A program made the translations under genes and the position numbers. A stretch of 64,000 nt of DNA from Aneurinibacillus sp. Ricciae_BoGa-3 (GTDB lineage Bacteria > Bacillota > Bacilli > Aneurinibacillales > Aneurinibacillaceae). The stretch is taken from assembly GCF_028421645.1 (NCBI RefSeq), contig NZ_CP116888.1, positions 620,001-684,000 on the forward strand, written 5' to 3'. Positions 33,868 to 41,399 of this stretch are shown piece by piece. The notes beneath the pieces were generated by a model. The model saw nothing but the letters and a program-made list of their open reading frames with translations. It made no database searches and was not told the DNA's origin. Every line of letters begins with the position of its first letter. Positions within the stretch are counted from its first letter, which is position 1.

Positions 33868-34945
33868 ATGAAAAGTAAAACTTTAAAATGTTCGCTATCG
33901 ATTGCTATATTAGCTACAATGATACAAACAACCCCCTGCATTTGCAAGCCCTGCCAATGTGCCAGTCACACAGGGACAAATCAATACCACCAAAATCAAA
34001 ATTAATAACCTGGGAACAGAAATACAACAATTAGATAACAAAATCATCATGGCAATGGATAAAACTCAAAAACTAAATGATGATATAAAAGCACAACAAG
34101 AAAAAATCCAAGAAACGAAAACCGAAATAGAAAAAGCTAAACAAGACCTTGAGGCACAAAAACAGATTTTTTATGCAAGACTAAGAAATATTGATGAACA
34201 ATCACAACCACTTATTATTACCTATGCAGAACTTTTGATGTCTTCTCAAAGCCTAACTGAGTTTTTAAATCGTACAGATGCTATTTCGACAATTCTTCAA
34301 AGTGATTCTGACGTAATAAATGGGTTAAAAGAGAAACAGCAAACATTACTAGATGCACAGAAACAATTGGACAATGAATTAACTGTTTTAAAGAGTAAGC
34401 AAGAAGAATTGGTATTGCAACAAAAGCAAATTGAAGCCGATAAGCAAAAAGTTCTAAAGCAATTAGCCGATTCAAAAAATACGTTGCAACAACAGCAACG
34501 GCAGTTATTACAACAGCAACAAGAGCAAGCAAAATTAAAACTTCAACAAGCTCAATTGCCCTATGCTGATACCGCTATGCTAACGTATTCTTCTGATAAA
34601 GCGAAAACAGTCATTACGACTGCTGAAAAATATTTGGGCGTTCCATACGTTTGGGGTGGAACAACACCAAGTGGATTTGATTGTTCTGGTTTAATGCAGT
34701 ATGTTTTTCATTCGATAGGCGTAAATCTCCCAAGGGTTTCACAAGACCAACAAAATGTAGGAACCATGATTTCTCCCACCCAAGTACAACCTGGTGATTT
34801 AGTATTTATGGGTGTCCCTGCATTCCATGTCGGCATGTATATTGGGGGAGGCAAATGGATTGAAGCACCCCAAACAGGAGATGTGGTAAAAATTGCGGAT
34901 TACAATCCATCCATATTTTCTTCTGCTTCAAGAATATTAAATTAA
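33868..34945 (+). CDS. Secreted NlpC/P60 cell-wall hydrolase with frameshift in the signal peptide
   Basis: ATG 33868 has GAGGAG upstream and starts MKSKTLKCSLSIAILATMIQ, a signal peptide. At the C5 run 33932-33936 the frame must shift by one base to continue as PAFASPANVPVTQGQINT; one C too many explains it. The mature protein has a long N-terminal coiled coil (about 35-210) and a C-terminal NlpC/P60 peptidase domain (about 220-358): catalytic Cys in PSGFDCSGLMQYVF, His in AFHVGMYIGGGKWIEAP and a final polar residue. It cuts peptidoglycan stem peptides. The second frame alone lacks the signal peptide, so as sequenced it would not be exported. Could be a slippage switch, an error or decay. 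Confidence 0.8.
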
Positions 34946-35041
34946 GATATTGTATAAAAGGGATTCTGATTATCAGGGTCTCTTTTTTCTTTTTTGGATG
35001 GCAGTTTTTCTTATCCAAAATCATCTTAGGAATAAAAGAAG

Positions 35042-35073
35042 AAAACCTACCCAAACAGCGAGTAGGTTTTTCT
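35042..35073. terminator. Bidirectional terminator
   Basis: AAAACCTAC and GTAGGTTTT form the stem between converging genes. Confidence 0.7.
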
Positions 35074-35091
35074 ATAGAGAAAGGGGGCTTA

Positions 35092-35414
35092 TCAAATAGT
35101 ATGATAGATGGAATCCTTAATAGAACGAATTTCTGAATGGGCTTCTTTAACACCGTCATGAATCAATATTTCAACGGTATCATTTTGAAAGCAATGAATG
35201 TTCTTATCCTCACAAATAATAATGGAGTCATACTCACAGCAATGAATGACACCATCCACAAAAAATCTATCCTCTGTCCTGCAACATCCTCATGGTCTAC
35301 AGGATACAAGGAACCGTCCTTTTGCATCTGGTAGGTTTGAAAATAGTGAGGTTTCTCCGCAAACACTTTCTTCGCACTTTCGACATCTAACACGCCATTT
35401 GTAATGGTAATCAT
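35092..35414 (-). pseudogene. Small protein with a frameshift at an A6/T6 run
   Basis: Minus ATG 35414 follows GGAGG at 9 bases and reads MITITNGVLDVESAKKVFAE...DGSLYPVDHEDVAGQRIDF. One T short at 35260-35265 (plus-strand A6) breaks the frame, and the next frame continues with FVDGVIHCCEYDSIIICEDK and CFQNDTVEILIHDG to TGA 35092-35094. Joined, the protein has about 108 residues, is Cys-rich in its second half and is soluble. Function unknown. Confidence 0.6.
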
Positions 35415-35558
35415 GATTATCATCCTCCGTTATGTCTCAATCATTAAGTATCTAAGAGACTCCTTGTTTTCTTGAATTACTTTATGTTATGCGGTTTCCC
35501 GAAACATATAAGAGGACAGGGTTATTACCGTTCAATCGCTCCTTGCCAGTTCGTTCCA

Positions 35559-36203
35559 TTAGACCAGCTTTTGATAGTGCATTTGGATATCCACAATCTC
35601 ATTTCCGCAGTTATAACATGAAAGGGCATGTGGTATTTTTTCATAGTATTTACCAGGATAGCTCTCGCATCGATGACAATGCGCATAATAAACCAATTTC
35701 ATCTCGCCTTTATTCGCTAAATGACGTAAAAATTCATGAATATCGGACAGAGAAAAGGCTTGTTGTATTGTGGTGTCTAATTTTTCATAAATGTCTTCTG
35801 GGTTAATGGAGTCTCCTTTCTCATAATTTTCAACCAGTGACAGCACTGTCTTTTCTAAACGTGTATCCGATGATGGAGTGGAGTTATTTTCCTGATGGAT
35901 ATCTTCGTCCTCTTTTAGCTCAATTCTATTCAACAGTTCTTCTTGCTCCAGACGATTTTTCCTTAATAGAAACTCCATAAAGATGCTTATGTCACCTTCG
36001 AAGTTTTGAAATAAATCTGCAGATGTCCCGCCTAATAAATTTGTTAGGGAGTATGCCTTGTTTTCAATATGAAGCGTGGCATCAAGAGAAAGACCACGCT
36101 TGGCATGAATGGCTTCTTGTATTTGTTCAATGTTCTTTTCCTTTTCTGCTAACTCTTGCAGTTCGGTTAATAACCCCAACAGTTTTTCTCGTTTCGTACA
36201 CAT
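35559..36203 (-). CDS. Hypothetical protein with C-terminal zinc ribbon
   Basis: ATG 36203 with AGGAG at 9 bases. N-terminal helices, an acidic middle (LKEDEDIHQENNSTPSSDT), a winged-helix-like part (SLSDIHEFLRHLANKGEM) and a zinc ribbon (AHCHRCES, ALSCYNCGNEIVDI). 214 residues. The architecture suits a DNA- or RNA-polymerase-binding regulator. It is read from the bidirectional promoter at 36236-36279. Confidence 0.65.
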   Translation of the reverse strand: MCTKREKLLGLLTELQELAEKEKNIEQIQEAIHAKRGLSLDATLHIENKAYSLTNLLGGTSADLFQNFEGDISIFMEFLLRKNRLEQEELLNRIELKEDEDIHQENNSTPSSDTRLEKTVLSLVENYEKGDSINPEDIYEKLDTTIQQAFSLSDIHEFLRHLANKGEMKLVYYAHCHRCESYPGKYYEKIPHALSCYNCGNEIVDIQMHYQKLV

Positions 36204-36235
36204 AAAAGTCAACTCCTATCTGGTTTCATACATCG

Positions 36236-36279
36236 AGTATAGGATTATTTTTGACTATGGTCAATAATTTTAATAAAAT
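36236..36279. promoter_or_regulatory. Divergent promoter pair sharing one palindrome
   Basis: TTGACTATGGTCAA at 36251-36264 acts as -35 both ways: plus TTGACT with TAAAAT (36274-36279), 17 bp; minus TTGACC with TATACT (36236-36241), 17 bp. A second TTGACTATAAGCAATAA is at 36373. Confidence 0.6.
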
Positions 36280-36425
36280 AGCCTTAAATCTATAGATTTA
36301 TTTTCTTTGCGATGCTATACTAAAAACATGGATGTTCATTAAGAACGTTCTTTTTATATACCCTTTTTTATTTTGACTATAAGCAATAAAAAATAAACAT
36401 TGACTAAATCATATGGAGGAGTTTA

Positions 36426-36965
36426 ATGAGAACGTACACGATGGAGGAGACATCTGCCTATTCAAAAAAATATACGAGGTCAGATATCCATCCTTTTTTA
36501 ATGAAAAAACCCTACACCCTTAGGGTTATTGATGTAGAGGAAGATAAAGACTTTCAAAAGAAAGACATTGACCTCTTATGGATATACAAACATAAAGGCG
36601 CAGAATTGATGAAGCGAGTGGAAGTAAAAGTTGATAGGTATGATAAAACAGGAAATTACTTTATCGAAACGGTATCCAATTGTACAAAGAATACACCAGG
36701 CTGTTTCCTCTATACCGAAGCAGATGTACTCTTTTACTATTTTCCAGGAAGCAAAGAACTCAATGTTTTGCCTATGGCTGAAGCTAGGGAATGGTTTTTA
36801 AAAAATCAGCACAAATTTAAGGAAATTACATTGTCTACCACAGGTTGGGATAATGTGCTTTACGAAAGCAAAGGTAAATTGGTTCCGAAGAAGATGATGA
36901 ACGAAATGGTTGAGGGTGTTCGTGTTTTCAAAAAAGGCGTTTGCATTTTTAAAAATAGTGCTTAA
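36426..36965 (+). CDS. PD-(D/E)XK-like nuclease domain protein
   Basis: GGAGGAG upstream. 179 residues. The core QKKDIDLLWIYKHKGAELMK then RVEVKVDRYDKTGNYFIETVSN has the Asp and E-x-K pair (D...EVK) of small PD-(D/E)XK nucleases with an expected beta-strand between. No partner domain. Bacterial and phage single-domain versions act as restriction, recombination or tail-fibre nucleases. Function is inferred from the motif only. Confidence 0.55.
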   Translation: MRTYTMEETSAYSKKYTRSDIHPFLMKKPYTLRVIDVEEDKDFQKKDIDLLWIYKHKGAELMKRVEVKVDRYDKTGNYFIETVSNCTKNTPGCFLYTEADVLFYYFPGSKELNVLPMAEAREWFLKNQHKFKEITLSTTGWDNVLYESKGKLVPKKMMNEMVEGVRVFKKGVCIFKNSA

Positions 36966-37144
36966 TGGAAACCAAACAAAGGCTTTCATGAGATAAAGAT
37001 ACGTAGTAGGTAGAGAAGCCTCTAATTGGTTCCTAAAAGGATTCTAAACAAGGAATTTCAGGGAATACAGGTGCTCTATGTTTCAATAAGACGTTGTATG
37101 TATAGGCATGGATAGATTATTCAATCTTATAGGAGTTTATAAAC

Positions 37145-37465
37145 GTGGAAAGCGATAAATTAAAAATTGCGATTCATCACCTTAAAGCGATAGCAACGAA
37201 ATCTGATTCTTGGGCATCTAAGCATGCTTTGAAAGCACTTGAGTTAATGAATGAACTTAACCAAAAAATGACGATAGAAGATTTGAAATTGTCAGTTCGA
37301 GGATATAACGTTCTCAAAAGGGCTGGAGTGAACTTTGTAGATGAATTAAAGGGAATGTCTTATGAAGAAATAACAAACATCTATGGCATGCACATAAAAG
37401 TATTGGAAGAAATTGAAGACACACTTGGAATCAAATTTGAAAAGAAACCATTAAGGGATGTATGA
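37145..37465 (+). CDS. Orphan RNA polymerase alpha C-terminal-domain-like protein
   Basis: GTG start with AGGAG. 106 residues. From about residue 43 the sequence IEDLKLSVRGYNVLKRAGV, VNFVDELKGMSYEEITNIYG and a final VLEEIEDTLGIKFEK follow the alpha-CTD pattern (IEDL.LSVR.YN.LKRAGI..V.EL....E.......G...LEE....L). The alpha N-terminal dimer domain is absent. The first 42 residues form a helix pair. Alone, such a domain could bind DNA and contact sigma or activators, so a role as transcription modulator is inferred. Confidence 0.7.
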   Translation: MESDKLKIAIHHLKAIATKSDSWASKHALKALELMNELNQKMTIEDLKLSVRGYNVLKRAGVNFVDELKGMSYEEITNIYGMHIKVLEEIEDTLGIKFEKKPLRDV

Positions 37466-37525
37466 AAACTAATAAGTCATAAGAGAATGCAATCATTTAA
37501 TTTGAAACTGTGAAGGGAGAAACAG

Positions 37526-38128
37526 ATGAATTTAGGAAACAAACCACAAGGCATTTATTTTGAACAAGCACTTCAACATTTCTATAAGCAACATCAGATA
37601 GAAAAAATTGTCACTGATTTTGACTTTAACCATCAATGCAAAGTCTACATCGGGAGCGGTCAAATGTTCAATGAGTTTGGACGATTAGGGCTTGAAATGA
37701 TAGCAGACATTTGTGAAGCGATTAACCTTGATTATTATCTTCCGCAACACAATACGGGCATCAACAAAAAAGATGCAGATTTTCTAATAACCAATGAAAT
37801 GATTGTGGATGACGATAACAAGGAAGTTGAATCCTGTAACATGCTGTTTAGCCACTTTACGATTCCAGAAGACAGCGGGTTAAGTGCAGAATGTGGACGC
37901 TTTGGCTATATGCGAAGCCAATTCCCCCAACGATATATCTGCAGTGTGGCTATCTTAGATGACATTCGGAAGTTATCGAAGCCAAATCCCTTGCAGGAAG
38001 GTAAGGACAACCAAGTCATTTATATGAACTCATATACGGCGGGTATCCCTGATTATTTTGGCAATACCCTATATGATTGCTTTGCCTTTATGTATAAGAG
38101 CTTACAGGAGCAAGAACTAAAAGAGTGA
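37526..38128 (+). CDS. Nucleoside 2-deoxyribosyltransferase-like protein
   Basis: 200 residues, AGGGAG before ATG. It resembles the flavodoxin-like deoxyribosyltransferase family: CKVYIGSGQMFNEFGRLGLE (the N-terminal strand with the ribosyl-binding loop) and DSGLSAECGRFGYMRSQFPQ (the central Asp-x-G-x-x-x-E region with the catalytic Glu candidate). These enzymes swap bases on deoxynucleosides or hydrolyse them. It heads an operon with a nucleoside kinase, which supports a salvage role. Confidence 0.65.
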   Translation: MNLGNKPQGIYFEQALQHFYKQHQIEKIVTDFDFNHQCKVYIGSGQMFNEFGRLGLEMIADICEAINLDYYLPQHNTGINKKDADFLITNEMIVDDDNKEVESCNMLFSHFTIPEDSGLSAECGRFGYMRSQFPQRYICSVAILDDIRKLSKPNPLQEGKDNQVIYMNSYTAGIPDYFGNTLYDCFAFMYKSLQEQELKE

Positions 38129-38142
38129 CAGGGATGAACACG

Positions 38143-38544
38143 ATGACAGATGAACAGATAGAATCCATACGTGAACGGTTAACGAACGCCACGGAAGGAG
38201 ATTGGGTGTCAGGATTAACCTATCTCGTAGCCGCAGTAAATGATGGTTCTAATCCATTTTGGATACCACAAAATATTCCCGCAGGCGAATGTGTATGGTG
38301 TAAGGCTTATAAGTTAATCGGTACAAGAACGAGAAACGGTGTCACGGAACATGTTCATGGAAATATAGCGGATGAATCCAGCATCGTAAGTCCATCCGCA
38401 CTCGAAATAATCACAAGCGAACAATCAGGATTAACCATCGATAATGCGACGTTTATCGCTCATGCAAAACAAGATATACAAGCGTTGCTTGAAGAAGTAG
38501 AGCGTTTGAGAACAAAGGAAAACGGAGACAATGGGCGAGTTTAA
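38143..38544 (+). CDS. Ead/Ea22-like phage protein, 133 aa
   Basis: The first GTG (38125) overlaps the previous gene; the ATG at 38143 follows AGGGATG and is preferred, though 38125 is also possible. The parts RERLTNATEGDWVSGL and ATFIAHAKQDIQALLEEVE match the pattern of Ead/Ea22-like phage proteins ('ATPGPW...DAEFIAHARQDIPALL'). Their function is unknown; they mark phage-derived gene sets. It lies between the two nucleotide-salvage genes. Confidence 0.65.
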   Translation: MTDEQIESIRERLTNATEGDWVSGLTYLVAAVNDGSNPFWIPQNIPAGECVWCKAYKLIGTRTRNGVTEHVHGNIADESSIVSPSALEIITSEQSGLTIDNATFIAHAKQDIQALLEEVERLRTKENGDNGRV

Positions 38545-38618
38545 GAAAAGAAGGTGTCGTTGTGTTTTATGCAGAGCATTTAAAAGGATTAACGAATCAT
38601 AAAGGAGATGTGTGGAAC

Positions 38619-39248
38619 ATGTTAGTGATTGATGGGGTGGTAGGGGTAGGTAAATCTACTTTAATGGAGATTTTGGCAAAAGAGAAGGGGCTTTTGGCTT
38701 ACGAAGAACCTGTTGTCAATAATCCCATCTTAGATAAGTTTTATTACAATCGGGAACGTTATTCGTTTCCTCTTCAAATCTTTTTCCTCAATGAGCGGTT
38801 CCGTCACATTAAACAGGCATCTTTACAGCCAAATGCTGTGCTAGACCGTAGTATTTATGGCGACCTTATTTTTGCCAAAATGCTAAAAGACAACGGTGAA
38901 ATGTCTGTTGAGGAATTTAATATCTACCTCGATTTATTCCATAACATGATTGAACACTGCAAAGTTCCCAAACTCATGGTTTATTTGGAGATTTCTCCAG
39001 AGGAAGCCATGAAGCGTATCGTAAAACGGGGCAGAGACTTCGAACAAGTGGTAGAAAAAGAATATTGGATAAAGTTAAACGAAAACTATCGACAATACTT
39101 TGCTCAATACTCTTTTTCGCCTGTTCTTACGATAAATGTAGATAGCCTGGATTTTGAAAACAAAAACGAAGATAGAAAATATGTACTTACGAGAATAGAT
39201 GAAAAGTTAAGACAAATTAGGACACAAAAAGAATTTCACAAATCTTAA
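38619..39248 (+). CDS. Deoxynucleoside kinase
   Basis: ATG 38619 has AAAGGAG at 11-base spacing; the GTG at 38562 is a longer alternative. 209 residues. P-loop VIDGVVGVGKSTLMEIL (about residues 3-19), EEP at about 31-33, the dNK-type DRSIYGDLIF (about 88-97) and a lid with RIVKRGRDFE (about 134-143). This family phosphorylates deoxynucleosides to 5'-monophosphates for DNA synthesis. Adjacent deoxyribosyltransferase gives a consistent pathway for the element to obtain dNTPs. Confidence 0.85.
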   Translation: MLVIDGVVGVGKSTLMEILAKEKGLLAYEEPVVNNPILDKFYYNRERYSFPLQIFFLNERFRHIKQASLQPNAVLDRSIYGDLIFAKMLKDNGEMSVEEFNIYLDLFHNMIEHCKVPKLMVYLEISPEEAMKRIVKRGRDFEQVVEKEYWIKLNENYRQYFAQYSFSPVLTINVDSLDFENKNEDRKYVLTRIDEKLRQIRTQKEFHKS

Positions 39249-39412
39249 AATCCATTGTTCGGTTTTTGTTGATTCCTAAACTGTCTTATCCATGAAGAGA
39301 GAACAATCGCGCTTAAATGATACTTTCTCGCAATCTGCGTATGGCTAACATTTTTTTGTAGGGCTTCCTTTACCACCTTTTCTTTTAATTCTGGTGGATA
39401 ATGATGTTTCAA
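39245..39412 (-). CDS. Small transposase-like HTH protein, 55 aa
   Basis: TTG start at 39412 with AGGAGG at 10-base spacing. MKHHYPPELKEKVVKEALQK, then NVSHTQIARKYHLSAIVLSS and WIRQFRNQQ match the helix-turn-helix of IS3/IS2 OrfA proteins. No OrfB follows, so it is a solitary remnant or a domesticated HTH. It overlaps the kinase gene end by four bases, tail to tail. Confidence 0.6.
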   Translation of the reverse strand: MKHHYPPELKEKVVKEALQKNVSHTQIARKYHLSAIVLSSWIRQFRNQQKPNNGF

Positions 39413-39603
39413 TTGATAACCGCCTCCTTTTTTCGAGAATTATCTTCCTCTTTTGTGTGGTTTTGGAAGTCATCTGTATTTAACCCTACCCAAAAACACG
39501 TTCTTTGAAACCAAATAATACATGATAAATAAAGGAATTTACAGTGGTAATATCTTCTATTCTTACCCACTTATAAGGGGAATCAATCTGTGAGGTGAAC
39601 GTA

Positions 39604-39795
39604 ATGAAAATTGTCGAATTTGAATGGTTGAAACAAAATAACGAACAGTTAAATGAGGCGGATAAAAAACGGTTGGAAGAATTGCATGTATTCGATTATA
39701 TCGAGAATGGTGAAATCGATATGCCTCTGACACAAGCGGTACAGATGATGCAAGAAGTGGCTCAAATTGTAGGGAAGTACACAATTTCTAAATAA
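39604..39795 (+). CDS. Small hypothetical protein, 63 aa
   Basis: ATG 39604 follows GAGGTG at 6 bases. Charged helical protein (FEWLKQNNEQLNEADKKRLE) followed by AVQMMQEVAQIVGKYTISK. No motif. Confidence 0.5.
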   Translation: MKIVEFEWLKQNNEQLNEADKKRLEELHVFDYIENGEIDMPLTQAVQMMQEVAQIVGKYTISK

Positions 39796-39816
39796 CCAAG
39801 GAAGGGAGTTATTCAA

Positions 39817-40074
39817 ATGTTGAAATTTATAATATTTTTTGGGATTCTCTTTTTTATTTTCGTAGTACCTATTTGGATGACGGTGAGAAATTATAAGAAA
39901 ATGAAAGCTGAACTTGATGAAGGAAATGAAATCGTGGATATTAAACCGTATAGGAGAATATACAATATTTCCAAAGAAGACCGAAATAGTTTGGAAAGTC
40001 TACTAAACAAATACGGTTTGGAGATGCATACGGTTATGTCGAAACCAATAAGTCTTGGAAAAACGCATGAATAG
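39817..40074 (+). CDS. Single-pass membrane protein, 85 aa
   Basis: GGGAG upstream of ATG. One N-terminal span (LKFIIFFGILFFIFVVPIWM) then a cytosolic basic and acidic part (VRNYKKMKAELDEGNE...). The gene follows the previous one by 21 bases, so co-transcription is likely. Function unknown. Confidence 0.6.
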   Translation: MLKFIIFFGILFFIFVVPIWMTVRNYKKMKAELDEGNEIVDIKPYRRIYNISKEDRNSLESLLNKYGLEMHTVMSKPISLGKTHE

Positions 40075-40132
40075 TGAATGGGAAGAAAGAAGATTGAGGT
40101 GAATACGTTAATGTAGGCGTTTTACCAATGAA

Positions 40133-40178
40133 AGAAGACGGTTTCTCAATAAAGAGATTACCGTCTTTCTGTTTTTTG
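40133..40178. terminator. Terminator between converging genes
   Basis: AGAAGACGGT (40133-40142) pairs with ACCGTCTTTCT, followed by a T run. Confidence 0.75.
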
Positions 40179-40183
40179 TATGT

Positions 40184-40429
40184 TCAGTTTAAACAAGTAG
40201 TAAACAAAATCCTTGCTGTTTTAATGATATCCTTTAACTCGTTTATCCTTTTATGAAAAAGTTTTGTAGTTCTCAAAGCCTCTATGTATTCAGGCTCCAA
40301 ACTTCCTTCTCCATAAAATTTTCGAAGTCGTTTAAGATTTTCTTTTGCATGGGGAAGGTCAATCCTTTCAATATGAGCCAATTCGCTTTTTACTCTTTGT
40401 AATGCAACTGGCGTTAAAATGATAGACAT
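40184..40429 (-). CDS. Gre-factor N-terminal-domain-like protein, 81 aa
   Basis: ATG 40429 with AAGGAAT upstream. The sequence follows the GreA/GreB N-terminal coiled coil: LTPVALQRVKSELAHIERID, LPHAKENLKRLRKFYGEGSL, EPEYIEALRTTKLFHKRINE, LKDIIKTARIL. The tip region GEGSLEPEY keeps acidic residues where GreA has the catalytic D..E pair. The C-terminal FKBP-like domain of Gre is missing. It may enter the RNA polymerase secondary channel and modulate it without the C-domain. It lies next to the RNase HI gene in the same direction. Confidence 0.6.
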   Translation of the reverse strand: MSIILTPVALQRVKSELAHIERIDLPHAKENLKRLRKFYGEGSLEPEYIEALRTTKLFHKRINELKDIIKTARILFTTCLN

Positions 40430-40451
40430 TTTATTTACATTCCTTTCCTCG

Positions 40452-41165
40452 TTAAATAGAGAGGTTATATTTCTCAACCATACGATGGAAGATAGCATCT
40501 GGTTTGATACCTAACGCCATCTTTGCGAGAGAATCCGCTATTTCATTGAAATCATCTCCTGTATGTGCATCCACTTTACAAAAAATCACCTCAATATTGG
40601 AATTCTCCTCAAAGAATTTTTGCATCCACTGGTAATAATCTTCGGAAAACTGGTTGTCTCGTTTCCAAAAGCCAGTAGCATGCAGGCACACTCCTTTATA
40701 ATCGAAGAACAAAACCAGCTTCTTATAGCCATTTTTCTTGGCAAATAAAAGGGCGTTCATCGCACCGAGAAGCTCACCGCCTATTTGTTGCATGGAAATG
40801 GCTTGTTTGTTTCTGCCAACACCCTTATCGGTATGAACAATTTTTCCACCAAGTACACACACTAGACCATATGAATAGTTTTTAATATCCGAATTAAAAC
40901 TACCATCTACGTAACAATGCAGGCAATCTATCGGAAAGGTTGCATCTGCTTTGCGCAAGAAAGGTTCATCCGCTTGTAAATAGGATTCCGCTTCTTCCCT
41001 GGTAAAAAATCCCTTGTAATCTGGAGTAACACCGTGTTTCTTTTCGTTTATCCCTTGTACATAACTTTTGGCTTCGTCCCATGTCGTTAGAATAAGATTT
41101 TCCACGATTTCCTTAGAGATAGGATTCAATCCTTTTTTAATAGCATAGAAGTTCTTTTTTGCCAT
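40452..41165 (-). CDS. rnhA: Viroplasmin-type ribonuclease HI
   Basis: 237 residues, AGGAG before ATG. N-terminal viroplasmin domain (FYAIKKGLNP and DYKGFFTREEAESYLQ at about 49-64), which binds RNA/DNA duplex in related enzymes, then the RNase HI domain from about residue 82: active-site Asp in CYVDGSFNSD, Glu in QQIGGELLGAMNA, Asp in LVLFFDYKGV, Asp in FNEIADSLAK. It cuts the RNA strand of RNA/DNA hybrids, as in primer or R-loop removal. The spacing and motif order are complete. Confidence 0.85.
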   Translation of the reverse strand: MAKKNFYAIKKGLNPISKEIVENLILTTWDEAKSYVQGINEKKHGVTPDYKGFFTREEAESYLQADEPFLRKADATFPIDCLHCYVDGSFNSDIKNYSYGLVCVLGGKIVHTDKGVGRNKQAISMQQIGGELLGAMNALLFAKKNGYKKLVLFFDYKGVCLHATGFWKRDNQFSEDYYQWMQKFFEENSNIEVIFCKVDAHTGDDFNEIADSLAKMALGIKPDAIFHRMVEKYNLSI

Positions 41166-41321
41166 TCTTTTTTCGCTCCTTCTGTATGATTGTTCCTTGT
41201 TATAGCAACTTGAAACATCAAGACCTGGTTTATTGGTTTTATTATTTAATATACGAAAATTTAACGATAAATATAAGGTAAGTATATAACAAAAAATCTA
41301 TAAACAAAAGTTAACTTAATT

Positions 41322-41350
41322 TTGACCATAGTACTTATTACAGTTATACT
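41322..41350 (+). promoter_or_regulatory. Promoter of the first chemoreceptor gene
   Basis: TTGACC (41322-41327), 17 bp, TATACT (41345-41350), with TTGACCATAG at the -35. Confidence 0.65.
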
Positions 41351-41399
41351 AATTATTGAGACCTATATCTACTCTTAAAAAAGGAAGGAAAGAAGCAAG

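Noticed and set aside
39245..39412. Full IS3-type element
   Set aside because: Only an OrfA-like helix-turn-helix is present, and no OrfB or terminal repeats were found.
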